This document shows positions 34,969-43,547 of a stretch of DNA of 64,000 nucleotides, piece by piece; within the stretch, counting starts at the first letter, position 1, and each line of letters opens with the position of its first letter. Below the pieces are notes generated by a model that was not told where the DNA came from, made no database searches, and saw only the letters and a list, made by a program, of their open reading frames with translations. Made by a program: the position numbers and the translations under genes. This DNA is from Alphaproteobacteria bacterium (GTDB lineage Bacteria; Pseudomonadota; Alphaproteobacteria; Micavibrionales; Micavibrionaceae): contig NVTV01000022.1 of NCBI GenBank assembly GCA_002401695.1, positions 1 through 64,000 of the forward strand, read 5' to 3'.

Positions 34969-35181
34969 TTCTCAACCTCTCTTCGCATTCATAGTACGGT
35001 TCATTTTAGAGACAAACGGTCACCATTTTAATTGTAACGACCCCTGTTCATACATTGTACGTAAGGATATTATGTTCCCCTCAGAAAAATATGATCTATT
35101 AAAAATTCTGTCGAATTGAGGGATGTCCTTTCCAGTTGCGTATCACTCAGTAACAAGGCTGGTATGACAAGGAGAGAGATC

Positions 35182-35415
35182 ATGCTTATGTTTGTAGCGG
35201 AAATTGCTTTTTTACTGGAACTTGCACTGATTGCTTGGGGTCTAATAATCTTCGGGAAAGCTGAGACCAAGGATAATAAATATCAAAAACTTGCGGGGTG
35301 GATACTGATTATAGGCAGCACACTCACTATGTTGTGTACCTTGTATTTCTCTATGAGATATATGGGGCAAGGTGGATTTGAACTAGCCATGCGCTCTAAT
35401 ATGGTCTTGGCATGA
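35182..35415 (+). CDS. Small two-helix membrane protein before czcD
   Basis: This 77-residue protein starts at the ATG at 35182, preceded by AAGGAG; other in-frame ATGs at 35116 and 35164 have no such site. Two membrane helices (about residues 3-22 and 36-56) flank a charged loop (KAETKDNKYQK). Its stop overlaps the CDF transporter start (ATGA), so they are co-translated. I do not recognise the family. It could be an accessory subunit of the exporter. Confidence 0.65.
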   Translation: MLMFVAEIAFLLELALIAWGLIIFGKAETKDNKYQKLAGWILIIGSTLTMLCTLYFSMRYMGQGGFELAMRSNMVLA

Positions 35416-36344
35416 ATCCCGTCATGGATCATAACCAACATCAATCTGGTACGGGTAGTTTTCACGGTATAAATGCGGATGCGCGCATTTTAAAAATCAC
35501 TGGCTGGCTCACGGGTATTTATTTTTTGGTGGAATTGGGCCTTGGTTTCTATTCACAGTCCATTGCAGTCATATCCGATGCCTTCCATACATTTTCGGCA
35601 GTCGGCGGTATTCTTATTGCCTTTATTGCGAATAGAATTTCCGGGAAAGCCGCCACGATTGCCGCAACATACGGATTTAAGCGCGCCGAGATTATGGGTG
35701 CGCTGCTTAATGGCGTGTTCTTACTGCTGATGGCAATTTATGTGCTCTATATGGGCTATATGCGCCTTGGCAAAGAATTAGAGCTTCCGACCGGGATTAT
35801 GTTCTTGGCCGCGTTCGGCGGACTTGTCACCGAAACTATTTCCTTTCGGCTGATTTATAAAAGCCAGAAAACCAATATGAATATGAAAGGTGCTTATTGG
35901 CACATCATGCAAACCTTTGTCGGCAGTCTGTTGATTATCGTCGCTGCACTGGTCATCAAGTTCACTGGATATACACCGATTGATGCAATTCTCGGCATGG
36001 TTTTCGGGCTGGTATTGTTCTGGGCGTCTTATAAAATTATCAAAGACGCGCTGGATATTTTCATGGAAACCGTTCCCAAAGATGTCGATGTCGAAAAGGT
36101 GAAATCCGCTTTGCTCAATATAAAGGGCGTAAAAAGCGTCATGCACCTCCACGCATGGACTCTGACTTCGAACCAAAATATTTTCTCCGCTCATATTCAA
36201 ATTGATGATATGCAACAATCCGAGACCATTTTAAGAACAGCCGAAAGTTTACTAAAAACCCAATTCGAATTTTATTTTTCTACACTTCAGCTTGAAACAG
36301 AGCATCACGATATGGGTGCGGATGATTTAAACATTGTCAGTTAA
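35412..36344 (+). CDS. czcD: CDF-family divalent-metal exporter (CzcD-like)
   Basis: This 310-residue cation diffusion facilitator exports Zn, Co or Cd from the cytoplasm in exchange for protons. Six membrane helices are visible. Helix 2 has the SDAFHTFS motif (residues about 57-64), with Asp and His as metal ligands, and helix 5 has the second acidic position. The cytoplasmic C-terminal domain (about 215-300) carries LHAWTLTSNQNIFSAHIQID. The N-terminus has a small His stretch (DHNQHQ). A paralogue of the C-terminal domain alone is encoded about 6 kb downstream. Confidence 0.93.
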   Translation: MNPVMDHNQHQSGTGSFHGINADARILKITGWLTGIYFLVELGLGFYSQSIAVISDAFHTFSAVGGILIAFIANRISGKAATIAATYGFKRAEIMGALLNGVFLLLMAIYVLYMGYMRLGKELELPTGIMFLAAFGGLVTETISFRLIYKSQKTNMNMKGAYWHIMQTFVGSLLIIVAALVIKFTGYTPIDAILGMVFGLVLFWASYKIIKDALDIFMETVPKDVDVEKVKSALLNIKGVKSVMHLHAWTLTSNQNIFSAHIQIDDMQQSETILRTAESLLKTQFEFYFSTLQLETEHHDMGADDLNIVS

Positions 36345-36356
36345 TAGTATTGGAGA

Positions 36357-36695
36357 GTGGTTTTGGAAAGCAAAAAAATTAAACTACAAACTGCGGCTTT
36401 ATTAAGCGCATGGCTTTTTTCAATTCTATCGTTAGCTTTCGATTTTGTTTCCATGGGAGGGTTTTTCTCAAGGTCAGGCTCTATGTTAGTGCTTGTAGCC
36501 ATCATAATCAGCTACCAATTATTGGCTTCGCGCAATGCCTATCACAACCAACAACTCAACAAGCAAATAGCGGGCAATGATGTCGATTTTACACAGATAC
36601 ATCCCTCACCATATCACCAAAAACTTGAGCTTTTCGGCCAATTTACTGCAGTTATTGGCACAGTAATCTGGGGTTATGCCGATTTGATAATTTAG
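36357..36695 (+). CDS. Hypothetical two- to three-helix membrane protein
   Basis: This protein of up to 112 residues starts at GTG 36357 or, with better spacing from GGAG, at TTG 36363. Membrane segments are at about residues 14-35, 40-54 and 92-110, separated by a polar loop ending HPSPYHQKLELFGQF. No family recognised. It sits 12 bp after the CDF gene and 33 bp before the Cu-ATPase gene, within an apparent operon. Metal-related function is inferred from position only. Confidence 0.6.
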   Translation: MVLESKKIKLQTAALLSAWLFSILSLAFDFVSMGGFFSRSGSMLVLVAIIISYQLLASRNAYHNQQLNKQIAGNDVDFTQIHPSPYHQKLELFGQFTAVIGTVIWGYADLII

Positions 36696-36728
36696 ACAAT
36701 AAGAAAATAGATAGAGAAAGGTCTTCCC

Positions 36729-39119
36729 ATGAAAGATCATAAACATGACGGCAAGAGCAAGACAAACACAAAAGAATTTGACAAAGTTCCAGACGGATTT
36801 GACGGCGATATTTATGCTTGCCCCATGCACCCCGAAGTGCGCGATGTAGAGAAAAGCAATTGCCCTATATGCGGTATGTTTTTGACTTTAGAATCTGAAA
36901 ATAAAGATGAAAAAGAACATGGTGGGCACGACTGTTGCGCCACAGACTCGGATGCGGAAAAAGCACCCGCTGGTAAATACGACCTTGTTCCAGCCGATTT
37001 TGACGGCATGGTTTATACCTGCCCGATGCACCCCGAAGTGCGCGATGTGAAAGCGTCCGCCTGTCCCATTTGCGGTATGGGGCTAGAACCCGCCGGCATT
37101 ATCCACGGCGAAGCAGACACGACCGAACTTGATGATTTCAGCAAGCGGTTTTGGGTCGGGCTTGTCCTGGTTATTCCCGTTCTTATTTTGGCAATGGGGC
37201 CGTTTATCGGTCTTCCCATAGAGAAGATTATCCCAAGGCATATTTCGGTATGGCTAGAGCTTATATTGGCAACACCAGTGGTGCTATGGAGCGGCTGGCC
37301 GTTCTTTACGCGGGGTTGGGCCTCGCTTAAGAGCCGTAATCTCAACATGTTCACCCTGATCGCGCTTGGTACGGGCGCGGCTTGGGCTTACTCTGTTGTC
37401 GCTACGGTTCTCCCGGGTATTTTCCCGGCAGGGTTTCGCGAAGTAGACGGCACAGTTGCAGTTTATTTTGAAGCGGCTGCGGTTATAGTCGTTTTGGTGT
37501 TATTAGGCCAAGTGCTTGAACTTCGCGCCCGTGAGCGCACGGGCGGCGCCATACGCGCTTTGCTTGACCTCGCGCCCAAAATGGCGCGCATCGTGCGGGC
37601 AGATGGCAGCGAGGAAGAAATTCCACTTGAAGACGTACAGGTCGGTGATCATTTACGGGTACGCCCCGGCGATAAAGTCCCGGTTGACGGCACGCTCTTC
37701 GAAGGGAGCTCGTCTATTGACGAGTCCATGCTGACAGGCGAACCATACCCCGTCCAAAAAGAAAAAGATGATGATGTTACGGGCGGCACGATAAACGGCA
37801 CGGGTAGTTTCATCCTCAAGGCCGAACGTGTGGGCGGCGATACGACCCTATCGCAAATTGTCAATATGGTTGCCGAGGCGCAACGCTCGCGCGCGCCCAT
37901 CCAAAAAATGGTCGATAAAGTCGCGTCCTATTTTGTCCCTTTGGTCATCTTGGCCGCAATCTTAGCCTTTACCGCCTGGGCAATCTGGGGTCCAAGCCCA
38001 GCATTGGCCTATGCGCTGATTGCCGCAGTCTCCGTCCTCATTATTGCCTGTCCTTGTGCACTGGGTCTCGCCACGCCAATGTCGATAATGGTAGCGACGG
38101 GCAAAGGTGCAATGGCGGGCGTGCTGGTCAAAAACGCCGAAAGCCTGGAGAATTTTGCTAAAGTCGATACGCTAATAGTCGATAAAACGGGAACCCTGAC
38201 TATGGGTAAACCTGCGTTGACAGATGTTTATACAATAGATGGTCTGGATGAGAAACAGTTTCTAAAATTAACGGCATCACTTGAACGCAGTAGTGAACAT
38301 CCGCTCGCAGAAGCAATTGTACGCGGTGCTCAAGAGCGCGGCATTAAACTCACTAACGCTAAAGACTTTAAAGCAGTTACCGGCAAGGGCGCTGGGGGCA
38401 TAGTCGCGGGTAAGGCCGTCGCACTGGGCAATGCACGGATGATGAAAACTCTTGGGCTTGACCCAACTCCGCTACAGGCACGTGCCAATACATGGCGAGC
38501 AGAAGGTAAGACCGCCATGTTCGCCGCAATTGATAATAAACTCGCAGGCCTGATTGCTGTTTCCGACCCAATCAAAGAAACAACACAAGAAGCTATCAAT
38601 GATCTACATAAAGCAGGCCTGAAAATCATCATGGCGACGGGCGACAACGCCACCACCGCCAAAGCCGTTGCAGATAAACTAGGCATAGATGAGGTGCGCG
38701 CCGATATGCTGCCAGAACATAAAGCCGCCTTGGTCAAAGAATTACAAGCAAGCGGCGCTATTGTTGCTATGGCAGGAGATGGGGTTAATGATGCACCCGC
38801 ATTGGCGCAGGCTAATGTTGGTATCGCCATGGGTACTGGCGCAGATGTAGCTGTTGAGAGCGCAGGCTTCACCCTGCTTCGAGGCGACCTGCGCGGTATA
38901 ATCCGTGCGCACAGGCTCTCCAAAGCCACAATGAACAATATCCGCCAAAACCTGTTTTTTGCTTTCATCTATAATGCAGTAGGTGTGCCGATAGCGGCAG
39001 GTGTGCTCTACCCAGCTATGGGTATCCTCCTCTCCCCCATGATCGCCGCAGCCGCCATGAGCTTGTCCTCAATATCAGTAATCGGGAATGCACTACGCTT
39101 GCGCCGCGTTAAACTGTAA
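36729..39119 (+). CDS. copA: Cu(I)-exporting P-type ATPase with two HMBD repeats
   Basis: This 796-residue PIB-1 ATPase pumps Cu(I) (or Ag) out of the cytoplasm. In place of HMA domains the N-terminus has two short heavy-metal-binding repeats, at residues 29-50 ([19 protein letters not shown]) and 96-117 ([19 protein letters not shown]), with a His/Cys stretch between. The copper signatures are present: [10 protein letters not shown] near residue 441, a Tyr-Asn pair in helix 7 (FIYNAVGVP) and MSLSS in helix 8. The DKTGT site is near 484. It is followed 11 bp later by DUF2933. This is a different protein from the multicopper oxidase also called CopA. Confidence 0.94.
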   Translation: MKDHKHDGKSKTNTKEFDKVPDGFDGDIYACPMHPEVRDVEKSNCPICGMFLTLESENKDEKEHGGHDCCATDSDAEKAPAGKYDLVPADFDGMVYTCPMHPEVRDVKASACPICGMGLEPAGIIHGEADTTELDDFSKRFWVGLVLVIPVLILAMGPFIGLPIEKIIPRHISVWLELILATPVVLWSGWPFFTRGWASLKSRNLNMFTLIALGTGAAWAYSVVATVLPGIFPAGFREVDGTVAVYFEAAAVIVVLVLLGQVLELRARERTGGAIRALLDLAPKMARIVRADGSEEEIPLEDVQVGDHLRVRPGDKVPVDGTLFEGSSSIDESMLTGEPYPVQKEKDDDVTGGTINGTGSFILKAERVGGDTTLSQIVNMVAEAQRSRAPIQKMVDKVASYFVPLVILAAILAFTAWAIWGPSPALAYALIAAVSVLIIACPCALGLATPMSIMVATGKGAMAGVLVKNAESLENFAKVDTLIVDKTGTLTMGKPALTDVYTIDGLDEKQFLKLTASLERSSEHPLAEAIVRGAQERGIKLTNAKDFKAVTGKGAGGIVAGKAVALGNARMMKTLGLDPTPLQARANTWRAEGKTAMFAAIDNKLAGLIAVSDPIKETTQEAINDLHKAGLKIIMATGDNATTAKAVADKLGIDEVRADMLPEHKAALVKELQASGAIVAMAGDGVNDAPALAQANVGIAMGTGADVAVESAGFTLLRGDLRGIIRAHRLSKATMNNIRQNLFFAFIYNAVGVPIAAGVLYPAMGILLSPMIAAAAMSLSSISVIGNALRLRRVKL

Positions 39120-39130
39120 AGGAATTCGCT

Positions 39131-39394
39131 ATGTCAAACGATCATCCCGACTATCACCAACCTGAAAAACGGCCCGCATGGTGGAAGACTCCAAACGGAT
39201 TAGCAGCTTTGTTCTTTTTTGCTGCCGGCGCTTATTTCCTACTGACGGAACATACCGCACATGTCGTGCCGTATCTGCCTTGGCTGATTATCCTGGCCTG
39301 TCCTTTGATGCATATGTTTCATCATGGCGGTCATGGTCACGGCAGTCATAGCGGGCATACACACGACACCAATAACGATCATGAGGGAGAATAA
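39131..39394 (+). CDS. DUF2933 small membrane protein
   Basis: This 87-residue protein has two membrane segments (about residues 24-38 and 46-60, the second PYLPWLIILACPLMHMF) and a His-rich tail (HHGGHGHGSHSGHTHD). This matches DUF2933 proteins, often found beside copper ATPases. The tail probably binds Cu or Zn. It lies between the Cu-ATPase and the methyltransferase gene with short gaps. Biochemical role is not known. Confidence 0.88.
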   Translation: MSNDHPDYHQPEKRPAWWKTPNGLAALFFFAAGAYFLLTEHTAHVVPYLPWLIILACPLMHMFHHGGHGHGSHSGHTHDTNNDHEGE

Positions 39395-39396
39395 TC

Positions 39397-40059
39397 ATGC
39401 ATGATGGTGGCTCAGACTATGGCTTATGGCTTCTGGTGATTTTTAATTCTGCGATTTTCATCATTTTCGCGTTCAGTTTTTTCAAACCCGACACGAAAAG
39501 AGATTGGCGGTCCTTTGGAGCATTCTCCGCGTTTATTGTGGCGCTCTTTGTCGAGATGTACGGCTTCCCGCTTACGATTTTCCTGTTTTCCGGATGGCTC
39601 ACAAGCCGTTTTCCGGGTGTTGATTTTCTTGCCCATGAAAATGGTCATTTACTGCACACGATATTTGGATTTGGAGGGAATGCCCATTTTGATGTGCTGC
39701 ATATCGCAAGCGTCATCATGATTGGCATGGGTTTCCTTTTGCTGTCGTCAGCTTGGAGAGTATTATACTCAGCGCAACGTGCAGGTAAACTGGCCGTGAC
39801 AGGACTCTATGCCAAGGTTCGCCACCCTCAATATATTGGTTTTGTCGCCATCATGTTTGGCTTTCTGTTGCAATGGCCGACGATCATTACGGTCATCATG
39901 TTTCCAATCTTGGTCATAATGTATTGGCGCCTTGCTAAAACGGAAGAGACGGAATCAAGGAAACGATTTGGTGTGGCATGGGATGATTATGCGGCGCGCG
40001 TGCCGGCCTTCATTCCAAAATGGTCGAGCCTGAAGCCGTCAAAAGGTGGCGTAGCATGA
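39397..40059 (+). CDS. Isoprenylcysteine carboxyl methyltransferase-family membrane protein
   Basis: This 220-residue protein has about five membrane helices and the C-terminal ICMT/PEMT-type core (GLYAKVRHPQYIGFVAIMFGF, then RLAKTEETESRKRFG), in which RHPxY and the paired Glu bind S-adenosylmethionine. Bacterial members probably methylate small lipids or thiols; substrates are mostly unknown. It is common after DUF2933 genes in metal islands. Its stop overlaps the next gene's start (ATGA), so it is translated together with a soluble methyltransferase. Confidence 0.87.
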   Translation: MHDGGSDYGLWLLVIFNSAIFIIFAFSFFKPDTKRDWRSFGAFSAFIVALFVEMYGFPLTIFLFSGWLTSRFPGVDFLAHENGHLLHTIFGFGGNAHFDVLHIASVIMIGMGFLLLSSAWRVLYSAQRAGKLAVTGLYAKVRHPQYIGFVAIMFGFLLQWPTIITVIMFPILVIMYWRLAKTEETESRKRFGVAWDDYAARVPAFIPKWSSLKPSKGGVA

Positions 40060-40844
40060 GCGATCCGACCGCACAGCCCAGCCAAGCGCAAATACATGCG
40101 CCGCCTTTGGGTTATGCGGCCTTAACGCCGCTTTATGACGCCGCAATTGCTTTGCTGACACGCGAAAACGTGTGGCGTCGTCGATTGGTACAAGCATTAG
40201 CGCCTAAAGTTGATGACCGCATTCTTGACGTTGGTTCTGGAACAGACAGTTTGGCCCTTGCCATACATCGCAGCTCGCCATCAAGCACCTATCTCGGTAT
40301 TGATCCTGACGCAGACGCAATTACCCGTGCGCGGCGTAAAGCCACGAGGGCGGAATCCAGTGCATCATTTACCAAAGGCCATCTAACTGTCGATGCAGCC
40401 ATATTGGGCGAACATCCCACAAAAATCGTCAGTTCTCTCGTATTGCATCAGGTTCCGCTCGAAGAAAAGCAACGAATACTGGAAACCATGTTCGCCGTTT
40501 TAAAGCCTTGCGGCACGGTACATATCGCTGATTACGGGCAACAAAAAACCAGACTGATGAAAGGTCTGTTTCGGGCAACCGTTCAGGTTTTGGATGGTGT
40601 TAGCGATACCCAGTCCAATGCTGACGGCATTATTCCCAAATTGATGACCGCAGTGGGATTTGACCGTGTCGTGGAACATGACCGCATCGCGACCCTGACT
40701 GGCGTGATCTCACTATATCGCGGCATCAAGAGTGAAGAAGCACATGCAAAGAAACGCCTTGAACAAATTAGGAATAATAACGTTATGCGAGATACTCAAA
40801 AATCGTCCGGGCGTTTCCCGGAGCTAAATGGGGGAACAAATTGA
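40056..40844 (+). CDS. Class I SAM-dependent methyltransferase
   Basis: This 262-residue soluble enzyme has the SAM motif ILDVGSGTDSLALAIH at about residues 52-67, an acidic ribose-binding residue in YLGIDPDADAI, and a post-motif HIADYGQQ. The usual second Gly of motif I is replaced by Asp (GSGTD), a mild departure. The start (ATG 40056) overlaps the stop of the previous gene, and its own stop overlaps the permease start by one base. Substrate is unknown; metal or metalloid methylation, or a lipid, are options given the neighbours. Confidence 0.85.
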   Translation: MSDPTAQPSQAQIHAPPLGYAALTPLYDAAIALLTRENVWRRRLVQALAPKVDDRILDVGSGTDSLALAIHRSSPSSTYLGIDPDADAITRARRKATRAESSASFTKGHLTVDAAILGEHPTKIVSSLVLHQVPLEEKQRILETMFAVLKPCGTVHIADYGQQKTRLMKGLFRATVQVLDGVSDTQSNADGIIPKLMTAVGFDRVVEHDRIATLTGVISLYRGIKSEEAHAKKRLEQIRNNNVMRDTQKSSGRFPELNGGTN

Positions 40845-42169
40845 TGGAAGAAGAATACAAAAAGGGCAGTCTCAGCCTTCTAGGTACAGTTGCCATGGGT
40901 ACGGGCGTTATGATTGGCGCTGGTATCTTTGCCTTAACCGGACAAGTCGCAGAATATGCAGGTGCACTCTTTCCGCTCGCGTTTGTCGTGGCGGCTATCA
41001 TTAGCGGGTTTAGTGCCTACACTTATATCAAGGTCTCGAATAAGTATCCGTCTGCTGGCGGTATCGCCATGATCCTCAAAAAATCCTATGGGCCTGCAAC
41101 CATTACTGGTGCAGCCGCCTTGATGATGGCTTTTTCAATGATCATCAATGAAAGTCTCGTGGCGCGTACGTTTGGCAATTACACATTGCAACTCTTTGAC
41201 CTCCCGGATGACAGCGTGCTTGTGCCCATTCTAGCCATTGGTCTGATCATAGCAGCATTTCTGATTAATCTTGCGGGTAACAAAGTTATTGGATCCGTCT
41301 CAAAGGTGACGGCTGTTCTCAAAGTAGGCGGGATACTTATCTTCGCGCTTGTCGCATTGTCAGCCACAGGTTTCACCTTTCAACCGGCCCAAGGAGGTCT
41401 TGGAGAACAAGCATCGCCCGGTGGCTTTCTCGCCGCTGTGGCTCTTGCGATTTTGGCCTATAAGGGCTTTACCACGATTACGAATAGCGGCGGCGAAGTC
41501 GAAAACCCAAAACGCAATGTCGGGCGTGCTATTATCATTTCGCTGGCCATCTGTGCGGTGGTGTATCTGTTCGTCGCATTTGCGGTTGGCTCATCGCTTA
41601 GCATTGAGGCAATCGTCAAGTCGAAGGATTATGCGCTCGCTGAAGCCGCTCGTCCGGCGCTAGGTGAGCTTGGGGTTTGGTTTACAGTCGCGATTGCTAT
41701 TGTTGCGACCTCATCCGGTCTGCTCGCAAGTGTATTCGCCGTATCACGTATGCTGGCTATGCTGACAGACATGAATCTGATACCGCATCGCCACTTCGGC
41801 ATGCCGGGCGGTATTCAAACACATACCTTAGTCTACACTGTTGTGGCAGCGGGCTTGCTTGCGGCATTTTTTGACTTGTCACGCATCGCATCCCTCGGGG
41901 CAATTTTTTACCTCGTCATGGACATTGTTATTCATTGGGGCGTTTTGCGTCACTTGAGGAAGGATGTTGGTGCCAATCCCGTTATTCTATCTTGCGCAAT
42001 AATATTTGATGCCATCGTTCTAATAGCCTTTCTCTTTATCAAGGGCGCGACAGACCCGCTCATTATAGGAATTTCGCTCGGCGGTATTGCAATTATTTTT
42101 GGATTTGAAGCATTGTTTCTGCGCCGTTACCGCGAGCACCCGGATAGCTCTGAGCACGCTTCACATTAA
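40844..42169 (+). CDS. APC-family amino acid/polyamine permease
   Basis: This 441-residue carrier has about twelve helices and the APC opening TGVMIGAGIFALTGQVAEYAG, whose GAGIF segment binds the substrate amino group. A later segment (VALAILAYKGFTTITNSGGEVENPKRNVGRA) is also typical. It imports or exchanges an amino acid or related amine. The in-frame TTG three bases upstream is less likely than ATG 40844, which follows GGGGG. It is coupled to the methyltransferase gene, an uncommon pairing inside a copper operon. Confidence 0.88.
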   Translation: MEEEYKKGSLSLLGTVAMGTGVMIGAGIFALTGQVAEYAGALFPLAFVVAAIISGFSAYTYIKVSNKYPSAGGIAMILKKSYGPATITGAAALMMAFSMIINESLVARTFGNYTLQLFDLPDDSVLVPILAIGLIIAAFLINLAGNKVIGSVSKVTAVLKVGGILIFALVALSATGFTFQPAQGGLGEQASPGGFLAAVALAILAYKGFTTITNSGGEVENPKRNVGRAIIISLAICAVVYLFVAFAVGSSLSIEAIVKSKDYALAEAARPALGELGVWFTVAIAIVATSSGLLASVFAVSRMLAMLTDMNLIPHRHFGMPGGIQTHTLVYTVVAAGLLAAFFDLSRIASLGAIFYLVMDIVIHWGVLRHLRKDVGANPVILSCAIIFDAIVLIAFLFIKGATDPLIIGISLGGIAIIFGFEALFLRRYREHPDSSEHASH

Positions 42170-42246
42170 GGGATGTAATTTGGCCGATCATAGAAAAATT
42201 ATGGTGGAAGCACAGTAGCGGGCTTATCTATTGGAAGGAGTATTTC

Positions 42247-42591
42247 ATGGCGCATGAGCAACATAGCGGTGGCAAGCCCCCCGAACAATCGGGCGGGCAC
42301 GTGGAGCATGACATGATGGCCATGTTCAAGGATAATGAGCGCGCTCTTAAAATCAGTGCGGCATTGACCTCCGGTAAGAATATTTTTTCAGCGCATGTTC
42401 AAATAGACGAGGGTATTGATACTGATGCCGTGCTGCTCAAAGGCAATAAAATCCTGACCGGCGAATTCGGAATTTATTTCTCGCCACTGCAAGTCGAGCA
42501 TGATTGCGACCAACTTGGACAAGCAACCGAAATTAATTCTGCATCATCTACTGGACATGGAAGCCTTCATCAGACGGAGCCTGATAGATGA
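42247..42591 (+). CDS. Stand-alone CDF C-terminal-domain-like protein
   Basis: This 114-residue protein has no membrane segment. Its middle (ALTSGKNIFSAHVQID, then EFGIYFSPLQVEH) matches the cytoplasmic C-terminal domain of the CDF exporter of this island (LTSNQNIFSAHIQID, EFYFSTLQLETEH). The N-terminal 30 residues are rich in His and Met. CDF C-terminal domains dimerise and bind regulatory metal, so this could be a soluble metal sensor, a chaperone or a partner that modifies the exporter. GGAAGGAG precedes the ATG. Its stop overlaps the next start (ATGA). Confidence 0.85.
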   Translation: MAHEQHSGGKPPEQSGGHVEHDMMAMFKDNERALKISAALTSGKNIFSAHVQIDEGIDTDAVLLKGNKILTGEFGIYFSPLQVEHDCDQLGQATEINSASSTGHGSLHQTEPDR

Positions 42592-43082
42592 AGCCTGTTT
42601 CACGCCAGACACTTAAATTTGTCGCTACCTATCTCGCGATCATGGCGGTAGGCAATTTTGTCTGGGAAATCGCTCATTTGCCGCTCTATACAATTTGGCT
42701 CGAAGACAACTTGATCGTCAAAGCCTATGCGGTCTCTCATTGTACGGCAGGTGATGTGTTAATTGCGATAGTGTCGCTCCTGCTTGCCATAGCTGTTTTC
42801 GGTAGGGGGTGGCCTCAGACGCATTACTGGAGTGTAGCCGGAGTCGCAATAGCGCTCGGTGTTTCCTACACAGTGTTTAGTGAATGGCTGAATATTTCGG
42901 TTCGCGGGTCATGGGCCTATCGCGATATCATGCCGGTGGTTCCGCCTTTTGAAACCGGGCTGACACCGCTCCTGCAATGGCTTGTCCTGCCTGTTATCAC
43001 TTTCTGTCTTTTGCAACCGAGAAGAGGATTGCTGTTTCGTACAAACGCAGATGCGATAACGAAGAAGAGTAAAACCGAATGA
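42588..43082 (+). CDS. Hypothetical four-helix membrane protein
   Basis: This 164-residue protein has four hydrophobic segments (about residues 10-28, 52-69, 80-98 and 125-145). Conserved-looking polar positions inside or near them include Glu and His (VWEIAHLPLYTIW, SHCTAGD). The start overlaps the stop of the CDF-domain gene, so the two are translated together and may work together. No family recognised. Confidence 0.75.
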   Translation: MKPVSRQTLKFVATYLAIMAVGNFVWEIAHLPLYTIWLEDNLIVKAYAVSHCTAGDVLIAIVSLLLAIAVFGRGWPQTHYWSVAGVAIALGVSYTVFSEWLNISVRGSWAYRDIMPVVPPFETGLTPLLQWLVLPVITFCLLQPRRGLLFRTNADAITKKSKTE

Positions 43083-43104
43083 TTTGTGCTAGATAAATGA
43101 CAAT

Positions 43105-43401
43105 ATGGTTTTAAGTGTTCTAATTTCTTTAATTCTCTTTGGGCTTTGTGGATTGACTCATTATTTGATGATGCATTTCATACATGGCCGGTTAAGACGC
43201 AGCCATCTGGGATCGATTATCCGAATGATGGTCGGTTTCTATAGTGCTGGTTTAGCTCATCTATTGGAAGCTGGATGTTATGCTATTGGTCTTGGCGTTG
43301 GAAAGTGCGAATTACAGAACTCAATCTTGAAATCAGCAAAGAATCAAACCGCGAATATGCAGAGCAGGATATGGCGAAATTGGCAGCGTTTGATGCTATG
43401 A
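43105..43401 (+). pseudogene. Truncated ion-channel-like membrane protein
   Basis: The first 65 codons read like the N-terminal helices of two-helix potassium-channel-like proteins (HYLMMHFIHGRLRR, then FYSAGLAHLLEAGCYAIG), but the pore loop is missing and the last third is unlike a membrane protein. From about 43290 another frame gives a more protein-like tail (RITELNLEISKESNREYAEQ, stopping at 43433-43435). The locus therefore looks like a junction between two broken genes, 113 bp before the integrase stop. Family call is tentative. Confidence 0.45.
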
Positions 43402-43547
43402 TATTTTTGAAAAATAATCGCAACTGGGGTTCATAACAGTTACGGCTTTTCCAAATTACTTCTGTTTTCTAATGTCTACTTAGCCCCCTGAGCGGCGGTC
43501 GGGCTAACGTCCGCAATGCCCCCGAAGCATGGTAAGTCCCGATTCAA

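Noticed and set aside
38330-38968. 212-codon minus-strand frame
   Set aside because: It is antisense to the copper ATPase and has shadow-type composition.
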